11,429 bases of DNA from Spirochaeta sp. (GTDB lineage: Bacteria > Spirochaetota > Spirochaetia > DSM-27196 > Alkalispirochaetaceae), in NCBI GenBank assembly GCA_027859055.1, contig JAQIBO010000480.1, positions 1 to 11,429 on the forward strand, given 5' to 3'. The translations under genes were made by a program, and so were the position numbers. The notes below the pieces were generated by a model. That model searched no databases. It saw only the letters and a program-made list of their open reading frames with translations, and was not told where the DNA came from. Each line of letters begins with the position of its first letter. Within the stretch, counting starts at the first letter, position 1. Below, one piece after another: positions 1-6,158 of the stretch.

Positions 1-202
1 TTGTGCAGGATCAGTCCGTTTGTCATGTCTCGTTGTCCGCCGCGCTGAAACTGCCGTGCAGCCCCGTGCGGCGTGAGCGGAAACCTACCAGATCCCACCC
101 CTCTCCGTCAACTCCTCCGTGAAAAGTTTTTGCCCTCAGGCAGAAAATATTCACATACTCTTGCGAGTGCGTTCGCGGCGGAAACGTTTGCGATTCTATC
201 GC
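1..202. other. Left-edge region without a supportable gene
   Basis: I see no convincing gene or RNA here. On the minus strand an ATG at 26 would start a protein beginning MTNGLILH that leaves the window after eight codons. It could be the start of a neighbouring gene, but there is no clear Shine-Dalgarno or -10 element and too little sequence to judge. A short imperfect hairpin (127-134 with 139-146, loop CTCA) lies downstream of the small minus-strand gene, but it has no clean U-tract on either strand. Confidence 0.3.
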
Positions 203-535
203 CTACGAATCAGATTCCGATTCGGGTCTGGCGGCCGTGTCGTCATCGGTATTTCCGAGTTCCGACAGGCGTTCGTCGATCGTCCGGATACGCTCAACGT
301 GCTCCGCGATCTCCGGCGAATCCGGGCGGAGCGTCTTCTTTTCCGCAACCAGAAATCGGTTCACCACCTCGTCCCCAATTCGGTGGACAAGCTGTTTTCG
401 CTCTGAAAGAAGGTCCTGCCGTTCGACATGACGAACGCCGGCATCACCGAGCTCCTGGGCGTGCTGTTTTGCCCATGAGAGCCACTGCTGTGAGGTTTTT
501 GAAATGTTCCTGTTTAAGTCGTCCCACACGTTCAT
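203..535 (-). CDS. Small helical hypothetical protein (110 aa)
   Basis: I do not recognise this protein family. The product is a highly charged soluble protein with no signal peptide or membrane segment. Residues 1-45 are rich in Trp, Gln and His, and residues 40-92 look helical, possibly coiled coil (repeated Glu/Arg/Leu spacing). The last 17 residues are an acidic, disorder-prone tail. It is taken as real because it has normal amino-acid composition and a promoter-like element directly before the ATG: TTGCCG, 17 nt, TACTGT, 6 nt, ATG. There is no Shine-Dalgarno, so a leaderless transcript is likely. The gene is divergent from adk across a gap of about 200 nt. Overlapping plus-strand frames have Arg/Ser-rich shadow composition. 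Function unknown. Confidence 0.6.
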   Translation of the reverse strand: MNVWDDLNRNISKTSQQWLSWAKQHAQELGDAGVRHVERQDLLSERKQLVHRIGDEVVNRFLVAEKKTLRPDSPEIAEHVERIRTIDERLSELGNTDDDTAARPESESDS

Positions 536-541
536 AGCTTA

Positions 542-570
542 ACAGTACGATAAACGAAGACATCCGGCAA
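542..570 (-). promoter_or_regulatory. Putative leaderless promoter of the 203-535 gene
   Basis: On the minus strand, TTGCCG (565-570) is followed after 17 nt by TACTGT (542-547), and the ATG begins 6 nt later at 535. The spacing is ideal for a sigma-70-type promoter, though both hexamers are imperfect (4/6 and 3/6). The predicted transcription start falls on or next to the ATG. Confidence 0.4.
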
Positions 571-627
571 ATTCCGTCGCGATATCGGTTCACCTCGTCG
601 CCGGGACACCGTGTCGCCGGGAGAAGG

Positions 628-656
628 TTGACCGAGCCTATGTGGCGTCCTACTAT
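628..656 (+). promoter_or_regulatory. Putative adk promoter
   Basis: TTGACC (628-633, 5/6 to TTGACA) is followed by a 17-nt spacer and TACTAT (651-656, 4/6 to TATAAT). Transcription would start near 663, giving adk a leader of about 70 nt that contains its Shine-Dalgarno. This contrasts with the leader-free arrangement at most other genes in the window. Confidence 0.5.
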
Positions 657-722
657 TGGGACGCGTGCGGCCCCCGCGTTCCGATCGACGGACACGTGGC
701 GACGCACCACCAATTTGAGTAC

Positions 723-727
723 GGAGG
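723..727 (+). promoter_or_regulatory. adk ribosome binding site
   Basis: GGAGG lies 7 nt before the ATG at 735. It decides the start: the in-frame ATG at 642 would add 31 residues upstream of the conserved MKLIFLGPPG start, has no such site and lies at the putative promoter. Confidence 0.85.
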
Positions 728-734
728 CGATAGT

Positions 735-1364
735 ATGAAACTGATCTTTCTCGGTCCCCCCGGGGCTGGCAAGGGAACGATGGCTGTTCGCGTGGCGGAC
801 GCAGCCTCGATTCCCCACATCTCAACCGGAGATATCTTTCGGTACAACATCAAGAACCAGACGGAGCTCGGGAAAAAAGTTAAAGCAATTCTCGACAGCG
901 GAGAGCTGGTTCCCGACGAATTAACGATCGAACTTGTCCGGGATCGACTGGGACAGGACGATGCGAAATCCGGTTTTATCCTTGACGGATTTCCACGGAC
1001 CGTTCCGCAGGCGGATGCTCTGTCGGAGATGGCGCCGGTGGATAACGTCATCAATTTCACTCTCTCTGATGAGGAGGTGGTAAAGCGTCTGTCAGGACGT
1101 CGCGTCCATCCCGGGAGCGGGCGGACCTACCATATCCTGTTCAGCCCCCCCAAGGTGGAGGGCAAAGACGATGAAACCGGAGACGATCTGGTGCAACGGG
1201 AAGATGACCGCGAAGATGCGATCAAGAATCGGCTTCGCGTGTATCGGGAGCAGACGGAACCACTGATCGAGTACTACCGCAGCCGGGGAAAACTTGTCGA
1301 CCTCGACTCGAGTCCCGCGCCTGAAGAGGTATTCACCTCGTTGCGAAAGATCCTCAGTCTGTAA
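735..1364 (+). CDS. adk: Adenylate kinase
   Basis: Adenylate kinase catalyses ATP + AMP = 2 ADP in the cytoplasm and balances the adenine nucleotide pool. The 209-residue product has the usual length of the long bacterial form. The P-loop GPPGAGKGT is at residues 7-15. The AMP-binding segment follows with STGDIFR near residues 30-36, and the DGFPRT motif lies near residues 83-88. The LID domain starts at GRRVHPGSGRTYH and is the zinc-free type: it has no cysteines and uses the polar network seen in enterobacterial enzymes. The start is fixed by GGAGG at 723-727. The 3' end overlaps the convergent TPR gene by 11 nt, with no terminator between them. Identification is secure. Confidence 0.97.
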   Translation: MKLIFLGPPGAGKGTMAVRVADAASIPHISTGDIFRYNIKNQTELGKKVKAILDSGELVPDELTIELVRDRLGQDDAKSGFILDGFPRTVPQADALSEMAPVDNVINFTLSDEEVVKRLSGRRVHPGSGRTYHILFSPPKVEGKDDETGDDLVQREDDREDAIKNRLRVYREQTEPLIEYYRSRGKLVDLDSSPAPEEVFTSLRKILSL

Positions 1365-2391
1365 CCTCTCCGTCGGTGTCGCTTTCCCCGTCGGCAGATG
1401 CGGGCGGGGAAACGAGGCTGTCCCCGCCGCCGGTTGTCACCTGCGGCGCGTCCTGTTCTTCATCGGCCTCACCAGAGATGTCAATATCGAACTCCCCGAT
1501 CAACTCCTCAACGACGTCACGATCCCCGGGGCGAACACCCTCAATCAGATCGCGCAACGGTTCAGGTTCCGTAAACCCCTTCTGAAGAGCACTTCGCAGT
1601 AATCCGATACCACGATCAAACTCCGGTGTACCGGTCAGATAGAGGGATGCCTGCAGAAAGACCAGAGCCGTATCGGATTCCACCGTTTCGGGGATCTGTG
1701 CCAGGACCTCCAGGGCCGCCAGCGTATAGTCCCATGCGGCGTAGCGGCGAGCAAGACGCGCGAGCGCCTCCGTGTCGTCACCCACCAGTTCGCGGTAGGT
1801 CTCAAGGTGTACGGCTGCCCGTTCCTGTTCTCCGGCGAGATATGCCGCTTCCGCAAACAGCCAGTGGTACTGCTCGTCCTCGGCCGCAAGTTCGACCCCT
1901 TCCTCCAGGATTCGGAGCGCCAGTTCCGGCCGGTCTTCCCGGATTTCCAGTAATGCAAGGTTATACCGCAGACGCACGCGGGCGGGATAGGCGGAAATCA
2001 ACGCGCGATACTCCCGCCGCGCATCGGTCGGACGATCCGCCCGGTACAGCACAAATGCCCTGGTTTCGCGAAACAGTCCGCTATCGGGGTCGGAGGTCAG
2101 GAGCTCATCCAGGACGTTCAATGCAACGTCGTATTCGCCCCTCCGGGTATGCAGACGCGCGAGGTTGTAGCCCGTTGCCGGCAGCTCTTCGTCGAGTTCA
2201 ACGGCCCGGGAATAGTATTCGAAGGAGCGCTCGTAGTCACCGAGCTCGAAAAACGCGTTGCCAAGATTGTAATACTCTTGCGCGAGTTCCCGATAACTGA
2301 CCCGGGAGGCACAGGACGCCGACCCCATTGCCAGGACCACGATCACTCCGACCGTGACCCAGGCGCTCCGTTGTCCCGAGCGCGGTTTCAC
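1354..2391 (-). CDS. TPR-repeat lipoprotein
   Basis: A 345-residue envelope protein. Residues 10-22 form a hydrophobic signal segment, followed by a relaxed lipobox ending SAS-Cys27; spirochaetal lipoboxes are often loose, but the -3 position is not the usual Leu. From about residue 34 to 235 there are five or six tandem tetratricopeptide repeats (first at about 39-70 with the YYNLGNAFFELGDY pattern). These normally form a helical scaffold for protein contacts. The last 45 residues are an acidic, low-complexity tail. The start is a GTG whose GTGA overlaps the stop of the UPRTase gene, so translation is probably coupled; AGAGG at 2401-2405 lies 9 nt before the GTG. Partner and role are unknown. 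A periplasmic protein with an uncleaved anchor is the alternative to a lipoprotein. Confidence 0.88.
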   Translation of the reverse strand: MKPRSGQRSAWVTVGVIVVLAMGSASCASRVSYRELAQEYYNLGNAFFELGDYERSFEYYSRAVELDEELPATGYNLARLHTRRGEYDVALNVLDELLTSDPDSGLFRETRAFVLYRADRPTDARREYRALISAYPARVRLRYNLALLEIREDRPELALRILEEGVELAAEDEQYHWLFAEAAYLAGEQERAAVHLETYRELVGDDTEALARLARRYAAWDYTLAALEVLAQIPETVESDTALVFLQASLYLTGTPEFDRGIGLLRSALQKGFTEPEPLRDLIEGVRPGDRDVVEELIGEFDIDISGEADEEQDAPQVTTGGGDSLVSPPASADGESDTDGEVTD

Positions 2392-3488
2392 GACCCGGCG
2401 CCTCTGGCAGGACGGGCAGACGCAACACGTCCAAGGACCGTCTGTTCGATTTCGCGGACCTGAGAGCGATACAGGTTGGAAACGGTGAGCCCGTAATCGG
2501 CGATCAGTTGAATGATGTTACGCGGAGCGTCCTCGGTATCACTGCCGTTCAGACGGTCTCCGGCGTCGCCAAGGCCCGGGAGAATATAGGCGGATTCGTT
2601 AAGCACCGGGTCCATCCATAACGTGTAGACTGTGGCGTTCTCAATCGCCCGCACGATGCGGAGGGAGCCCTTCAGGGCGGAGATCACGTTGAAAAAATTG
2701 ACAGACTTGGGCTGGATGCCGCGGCCGTGAAGGTATTGAATGATCGTGACCAGACTGCCCCCGGTGGCGTTCATCGGGTCGGCAAAGATCAGGTCTTTTC
2801 CGTCAAGCGATTCCAGGTCGAAATAAGAGCGATCCAGATCGAGAATGTACTCCATGTTCGACTCCATCTTGCTGTCGTCGCGGCTGATCCGAAACAGCGC
2901 AAACGGCGACACGTTACCGGTGGAGGTGTACTCCTGGATCTCTTTGGACATGATCATCGACGGCAGCAGGGCTCCCCGCAACATGACACACATCACGGTA
3001 TTTTCCAGCGCTTCATCCACGTCGGGAATCTTGTGGACCGCAAAGTTCTGGACCGGATCGGTAACCGGAGTTCGAACGATAAGGTGGTTTTTATGATGGT
3101 TGTCAGGTTTCGCGTAGGCGAGATTGAAAAGCAGTTCGTACGCCCGCTGGATGTAGTACACAAACTCGCTATGCGGCGTCCGCGTGTCCCGAAGCTTGGC
3201 GATCAGACGTGACGCCTCACCGTGAACCGCCCGCGGGGTCTGAAACGAGTACACCTTAACGCGGTTTTCGGAGGCGATCAGCTCCTGCATCCGGTCGCCC
3301 ATCACCTGGTAAAGCTCGATCAGTTCCTGTTTGGCACGTTGCTGCCGCTGCTCATTGGGTGCGCTGTTCAGCACCTTCATCGAATCAAGCGCTTGAGCGT
3401 AGAGCTCATCCATCTCCCCCACAAGCGCACGATCGGCTTCGTTGAGGTATTCATCCAGGTCCCGGGCGCGAAGTACTACCTTATCCAT
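2388..3488 (-). CDS. upp: Uracil phosphoribosyltransferase with N-terminal extension
   Basis: UPRTases convert uracil and PRPP to UMP in pyrimidine salvage. The C-terminal part of this 366-residue protein matches the family: MLRGALL near residues 169-175 (counterpart of the ILRAG segment), the PRPP loop DPMNATGGS at 237-245, and the uracil-site signature with LPGLGDAGDR at 303-312. Normal bacterial Upp is about 210 residues. Here roughly 125 helical, charged residues precede the catalytic domain and about 45 follow it. The usual FGT after GDAGDR is replaced by LNGSD, and the AAPEG segment by SALKG, so activity and substrate should be treated with some caution. There is no Shine-Dalgarno; TATACT lies 7 nt before the ATG. 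It forms an overlapping pair with the TPR lipoprotein. Confidence 0.85.
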   Translation of the reverse strand: MDKVVLRARDLDEYLNEADRALVGEMDELYAQALDSMKVLNSAPNEQRQQRAKQELIELYQVMGDRMQELIASENRVKVYSFQTPRAVHGEASRLIAKLRDTRTPHSEFVYYIQRAYELLFNLAYAKPDNHHKNHLIVRTPVTDPVQNFAVHKIPDVDEALENTVMCVMLRGALLPSMIMSKEIQEYTSTGNVSPFALFRISRDDSKMESNMEYILDLDRSYFDLESLDGKDLIFADPMNATGGSLVTIIQYLHGRGIQPKSVNFFNVISALKGSLRIVRAIENATVYTLWMDPVLNESAYILPGLGDAGDRLNGSDTEDAPRNIIQLIADYGLTVSNLYRSQVREIEQTVLGRVASARPARGAGS

Positions 3489-3495
3489 ACGCGGC

Positions 3496-3501
3496 AGTAT
3501 A
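3496..3501 (-). promoter_or_regulatory. Putative leaderless -10 element of the UPRTase gene
   Basis: On the minus strand TATACT (5/6 to TATAAT) is followed by 7 nt and the ATG at 3488. Only a poor -35 (TTTGCT or TTTTGC at 16-17 nt) precedes it. No Shine-Dalgarno is present, so transcription probably starts at or beside the start codon. Confidence 0.45.
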
Positions 3502-3531
3502 CGCGCTTCAGCGTTCCAGCAAAAGGGCGTA

Positions 3532-3556
3532 CGCCGACGAAAACAGTCCGTCGGCG
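3532..3556 (-). terminator. Putative terminator after the barrel-protein gene
   Basis: CGCCGACG (3532-3539) and CGTCGGCG (3549-3556) form a perfect 8-bp stem with a 9-nt loop, 15 nt downstream of the stop codon at 3572 on the minus strand. A TTTT run follows about 7 nt after the stem, so the U-tract is displaced. It also separates this gene from the UPRTase promoter downstream. Confidence 0.5.
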
Positions 3557-3571
3557 CCGTCGCTTGCCGTT

Positions 3572-4375
3572 CTACATCAACGGGGCGCCAAAGGCGAGGC
3601 CCAGCGCAAAGGCACGGTTCTCGTCAAGGGCGTCGGTCATGATCGCGTCGATCACAAACTTGTACTTGCTCAAGCTGGGGTTGGCCGCCACGTCGATGCG
3701 AATCCCCGTGTTGAACGCACCGCGGAAACCGGCGTTCACGCCCCGCGGGTCCTGGCTGTAGCTGAAGTTGGCAAAGTCGTTGATCCAGTGAACGTAGCCC
3801 TGAAACACCTCGGGGAAGAGGATCAAATCGAATCCCATGCCGAAGTCGATCGCCTCATCACCGGGAGTCACTTCGTCATCGCCGAATGATTTTCCGACGA
3901 CGAACGTTGTTTCGGCGGGCATCTCGAAAAAGCTTCCGGGATAGGTGGCCGCCAGGTAGATCTGCGTAGCCTGATAAGACTCATCGTTGATCTTGATCAT
4001 CTGGGCGTTTCCGCCGATCGCCACGGCGGTACCCTCTGTCGGAAGCTGGATCTTTCCGCCGATAATCAGGTCCGATTCGTCCTCAATGCTGGAGTTATTG
4101 TCGTCCTGGATGTCGTACGCACCGGAGATCTCAAGGAGCCGAAAGAGACTCACGCTTGCCTTGGGAATATGATTGGCATCGTCGTCGTCGATGATGGCGT
4201 GGTAGCCGAGGTCAAATCCAAAGTCCGACGTGCGCTCCCAGCCAATACGGCCGCTGGGTATACCGATGAGACCGGTGGCACCGTTCAGACTCATCCCCTT
4301 CAGGGATTGGGCGAAAACGGCGGGCGCCGCCAGCGCGACAATCAGGACAATAACAAAAACTGTTTTCTTCATCAT
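3572..4375 (-). CDS. Exported beta-barrel-like outer-membrane protein
   Basis: The 267-residue product has a clear Sec signal peptide: MMKK, a hydrophobic core at 6-18 and a likely cut after AVFA at residue 22. The mature part is made of short alternating beta-type stretches separated by acidic loops, with an early NGATGLIGIPSGRIGWE segment. That segment resembles the TGLI-IP start of YjbH-like and spirochaetal outer-membrane proteins as I remember them. It ends GLAFGAPLM, without the terminal Phe typical of classical barrel signals. Two consecutive ATGs open the frame: GGAGG is 4 nt before the first (4375) and 7 nt before the second (4372), so 4372 may be the real start. It has its own good promoter and a downstream terminator, so it is probably monocistronic. 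A soluble periplasmic beta protein cannot be excluded. Confidence 0.8.
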   Translation of the reverse strand: MMKKTVFVIVLIVALAAPAVFAQSLKGMSLNGATGLIGIPSGRIGWERTSDFGFDLGYHAIIDDDDANHIPKASVSLFRLLEISGAYDIQDDNNSSIEDESDLIIGGKIQLPTEGTAVAIGGNAQMIKINDESYQATQIYLAATYPGSFFEMPAETTFVVGKSFGDDEVTPGDEAIDFGMGFDLILFPEVFQGYVHWINDFANFSYSQDPRGVNAGFRGAFNTGIRIDVAANPSLSKYKFVIDAIMTDALDENRAFALGLAFGAPLM

Positions 4376-4379
4376 ATAG

Positions 4380-4384
4380 CCTCC
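4380..4384 (-). promoter_or_regulatory. Ribosome binding site of the barrel protein
   Basis: GGAGG on the minus strand lies 4 nt before the first ATG (4375) and 7 nt before the second (4372). The second spacing is the more usual one, which favours a product one Met shorter. Confidence 0.75.
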
Positions 4385-4405
4385 AATTTATTTTATTTCT
4401 TGCGG

Positions 4406-4434
4406 AATATAACCAACCTTTGTCAAGATTTCAA
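4406..4434 (-). promoter_or_regulatory. Promoter of the barrel-protein gene
   Basis: On the minus strand TTGAAA (4429-4434, 5/6) is followed by exactly 17 nt and TATATT (4406-4411, 5/6). Transcription should start near 4399, giving a leader of about 24 nt with the GGAGG site. This is one of the best sigma-70-like promoters in the window, within an AT-rich stretch that stands out from its surroundings. A second TTGACA inside the spacer has no -10 at correct distance. Confidence 0.65.
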
Positions 4435-4474
4435 CAAATTCACTGAAATGGGTATCGAGCGGCGCCGTGTTGTT

Positions 4475-4504
4475 TTGACATCGCCCACGGTCGGTTATTA
4501 CGTT
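4475..4504 (+). promoter_or_regulatory. Putative leaderless promoter of the DUF4168 gene
   Basis: A perfect TTGACA (4475-4480) is followed by 18 nt, TACGTT (4499-4504), 7 nt and the ATG at 4512. TATTAC at 4496-4501 (15-nt spacer) is an alternative -10. No Shine-Dalgarno precedes the ATG. In either case the transcript would have almost no leader. Confidence 0.5.
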
Positions 4505-4511
4505 CGCGGGT

Positions 4512-5003
4512 ATGGTACAAATTACGAAACATACATATGCATTTCGACGCGCGGGGTTCCTCGCCGTTCTCGCCCTGGCCCTGCTTATTCCGGTCGCGAC
4601 CGTTGGCGCCCAGCAGGCACCGCCGCCGGGTGGCGACGTCGAGGTAAACGACGCGGAACTGGAGCAGTTTGTCGACGCCCTTGAAGAGGTGCGTACGATT
4701 CAACAGGACATTGCAACCGAAGCCGAGACACTCGTAGACGACTCAACGATGGAACGGACCCGCTTCGAGGAATTACTCCAGGCGAGCCAAGGCGGCCAAC
4801 AAATGGGAGACGCACCAACCGAGGCGGAACAACAAGAGTTTGCCAAACTGGTGCAGGCGATCCAGACGATCCAGCGCGAATCAAACCAGGCGATGATCGC
4901 GGCTGTGGAGGATCAGGGTATGGATATACAACGGTACAATCAGATCGCCCAGGCTGTGCAGCAGGATCAGGAACTGATGCAACGAATTCAGGAGCTTCTT
5001 TAA
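4512..5003 (+). CDS. Exported DUF4168-family protein
   Basis: A 163-residue exported protein. Residues 12-13 are Arg, the hydrophobic core spans 16-31, and cleavage is likely after VGA at residue 33. The mature protein starts with Gln/Pro/Gly, then forms two long Glu/Gln-rich helical segments (about 43-90 and 105-163). The pattern DAELEQFVDALEEV near the start and GMDIQRYNQIAQA with DQELMQRI near the end matches DUF4168, a family of small periplasmic or surface proteins of unknown function. No other in-frame start exists before residue 70, so the ATG at 4512 is used despite lacking a Shine-Dalgarno. It is divergent from the barrel protein, and both are exported. Confidence 0.85.
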   Translation: MVQITKHTYAFRRAGFLAVLALALLIPVATVGAQQAPPPGGDVEVNDAELEQFVDALEEVRTIQQDIATEAETLVDDSTMERTRFEELLQASQGGQQMGDAPTEAEQQEFAKLVQAIQTIQRESNQAMIAAVEDQGMDIQRYNQIAQAVQQDQELMQRIQELL

Positions 5004-5016
5004 AGGCGTTCGCAGC

Positions 5017-5047
5017 CACAGCCGCCGGTAATTGACCTCCGGCTGTG
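5017..5047 (+). terminator. Hairpin after the DUF4168 gene, possible terminator
   Basis: CACAGCCG (5017-5024) pairs perfectly with CGGCTGTG (5040-5047); a further GGT/ACC pairing can form inside the loop. It starts 13 nt after the stop codon. No T-run follows, so it is not a standard intrinsic terminator. Confidence 0.3.
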
Positions 5048-5064
5048 ACGCGTTGGTTCGAAAT

Positions 5065-5106
5065 CCGGTCGGCGCCTCGTTCCGGAACCCCGGACGCGCC
5101 GACTGG
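5065..5106 (+). terminator. Strong GC-rich hairpin between DUF4168 and AEC genes
   Basis: Positions 5065-5075 pair with 5096-5106 (11 bp, one G-U). Inside, TCCGG (5081-5085) pairs with CCGGA (5090-5094) around an AACC tetraloop. No T-run follows (next bases AACTTCTCCC). It may end the DUF4168 transcript, stabilise its 3' end or act in the leader of the AEC gene, whose ATG is 32 nt away. Confidence 0.4.
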
Positions 5107-5126
5107 AACTTCTCCCGTATTTCCGG

Positions 5127-5132
5127 CATGAT
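5127..5132 (+). promoter_or_regulatory. Weak -10-like element before the AEC gene
   Basis: CATGAT (4/6 to TATAAT) sits 6 nt before the ATG at 5139, the same distance as the TANNNT hexamers of neighbouring genes, with TGGAAC 17 nt upstream as a poor -35. No Shine-Dalgarno is present. It is called mainly by analogy with the other starts. Confidence 0.25.
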
Positions 5133-5138
5133 CGTCCG

Positions 5139-6098
5139 ATGGACATCATAGCCGTCATTCTCCCCGTTTTTGCGATCGCCGTCCTGGGGTATGTGCTTAC
5201 ATGGCTCGGTGCGTTTCGCACCCAGGACGTGCCCGGCCTCACCCGGTACGTCTTCAACATCGCCCTTCCGATCATGCTTTTTGACTCGATGTCCCGCGTC
5301 TCCCTGCCGGCTGAGATCCAGTGGTCGTTTCTGTTGGCCTATTATCTCCCCGCAGTGGGAATATACTTTGCCGGCGTCGCGATCGGACGGCGTTTTTTTC
5401 ACCAGCCCCGGACGGAACAGGCGATCTACGGAATGGGGTGTGCGTACTCAAATACTGTTTTAATCGGTCTCCCGATCATCTCCACCGCATGGGGAAATAC
5501 GGCGGTTCTCCCGTTGATGATGATCGTATCGGTCCACACGGCGATTCTGTTTTCCCTGACCACCGCTGTTGCGGAGTCGGGCCGCGTCGGTGACGGCACC
5601 GGCGGGTTGAGACGTTCAAACCTGACGATCGTGCTGCGCACCGCCGTGGGAATGCTCCGCAATCCGATTTTCGGCGGCCTTATGGTCGGCCTGGCCTTTA
5701 ATATGGCATCCCTTTCGATAACGGGTCCCACCGAAACGGTGATAACATGGATCCGCGGGTCCGCGCTGCCGGCGGCGCTGTTTGTGACCGGCGCGTCTTT
5801 GCGGCAGTATCGGGTCATGGGACACGTCGCGGAAGCGGGGGTGATGATGGTGCTGAAACTGATCGTTCACCCCATTGCGGTCTGGATTCTGGCGGCATTT
5901 ATCTTCCGGTTGGACCCGCTGTGGACCGCTGTCGGCGTCGTGACCGCCGCGCTTCCAACGGGGGTGAATGCCTCGGTGTTCGCGAGCAAATACCAGGCGG
6001 GCATTGCGCCGGTGGTGACCGCGACGCTGGTGTCCACGATGCTGTCAGTGGTAAGCCTCTCCGTTTTGCTGGCGGTTTTTGGCCCGTCGATTCAGTAA
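5139..6098 (+). CDS. AEC-family (auxin efflux carrier-like) transporter
   Basis: A 319-residue inner-membrane permease of about ten transmembrane helices in two halves of five, the usual AEC size and layout. The first half carries the typical YVFNIALPIMLF segment (residues 37-48), and the second half has the related VTAALPTGVNASVFASKY segment (about 268-285). Both are discontinuous-helix regions placed in this fold's transport site. A charged linker near residues 145-160 separates the halves. Bacterial members export or exchange small organic anions such as malate or malonate, but the substrate cannot be read from sequence. There is no Shine-Dalgarno before the ATG. The stop codon lies inside a 10-bp tandem duplication and a strong hairpin follows. 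Confidence 0.93.
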   Translation: MDIIAVILPVFAIAVLGYVLTWLGAFRTQDVPGLTRYVFNIALPIMLFDSMSRVSLPAEIQWSFLLAYYLPAVGIYFAGVAIGRRFFHQPRTEQAIYGMGCAYSNTVLIGLPIISTAWGNTAVLPLMMIVSVHTAILFSLTTAVAESGRVGDGTGGLRRSNLTIVLRTAVGMLRNPIFGGLMVGLAFNMASLSITGPTETVITWIRGSALPAALFVTGASLRQYRVMGHVAEAGVMMVLKLIVHPIAVWILAAFIFRLDPLWTAVGVVTAALPTGVNASVFASKYQAGIAPVVTATLVSTMLSVVSLSVLLAVFGPSIQ

Positions 6099-6111
6099 TT
6101 GTCAGTAATTG
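6092..6111. repeat. 10-bp tandem duplication at the AEC stop codon
   Basis: TCAGTAATTG occurs twice without a gap (6092-6101 and 6102-6111). The first copy contains the TAA stop of the AEC gene, and the second lies just after it. The reading frame is not altered, because translation stops in the first copy. Confidence 0.8.
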
Positions 6112-6115
6112 CATG

Positions 6116-6138
6116 CCCCGGACACTTCCTGTCCGGGG
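6116..6138 (+). terminator. Perfect 9-bp hairpin after the AEC gene
   Basis: CCCCGGACA (6116-6124) pairs perfectly with TGTCCGGGG (6130-6138) around a CTTCC loop, 17 nt after the AEC stop. Stability should be high, but there is no T-run on either strand, so it is a non-canonical terminator or a 3'-end stabiliser. The -10-like element of the next small gene begins 8 nt after it. Confidence 0.45.
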
Positions 6139-6146
6139 TGGTCCGG

Positions 6147-6152
6147 TACAAT
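6147..6152 (+). promoter_or_regulatory. Putative leaderless -10 element of the 40-aa gene
   Basis: TACAAT (5/6 to TATAAT) is followed by 6 nt and the ATG at 6159. No clear -35 exists at 16-18 nt, a position occupied by the preceding hairpin. No Shine-Dalgarno is present. Confidence 0.4.
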
Positions 6153-6158
6153 CGCCGC

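Noticed and set aside
1..26. Minus-strand ATG at 26 starting MTNGLILH and leaving the window
   Set aside because: Only eight codons are visible and no start signal is found; it may be real, but the window cannot show it.
127..146. Hairpin TTTTTGCC / GGCAGAAA as terminator of the 203-535 gene
   Set aside because: The stem has a G-U pair and on the minus strand it is followed by A residues, not a U-tract.
73..537. 154-residue plus-strand frame at the left end
   Set aside because: Low-quality composition, no ribosome site or promoter, and it covers the better-supported minus-strand gene at 203-535.
642..734. 31-residue N-terminal extension of adenylate kinase
   Set aside because: Other adenylate kinases start at the MKLIFLGPPG equivalent, GGAGG is placed for 735, and the putative promoter -10 (651-656) lies inside the extension.
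1626..2300. 224-residue plus-strand frame opposite the TPR gene
   Set aside because: Pro/Arg-rich shadow composition with no domain; the TPR repeats on the other strand are clear.
4421..4426. TTGACA on the minus strand as -35 of the barrel-protein gene
   Set aside because: The only good -10 (TATATT) is 9-10 nt away, too close; TTGAAA eight bases upstream has the correct 17-nt spacing.
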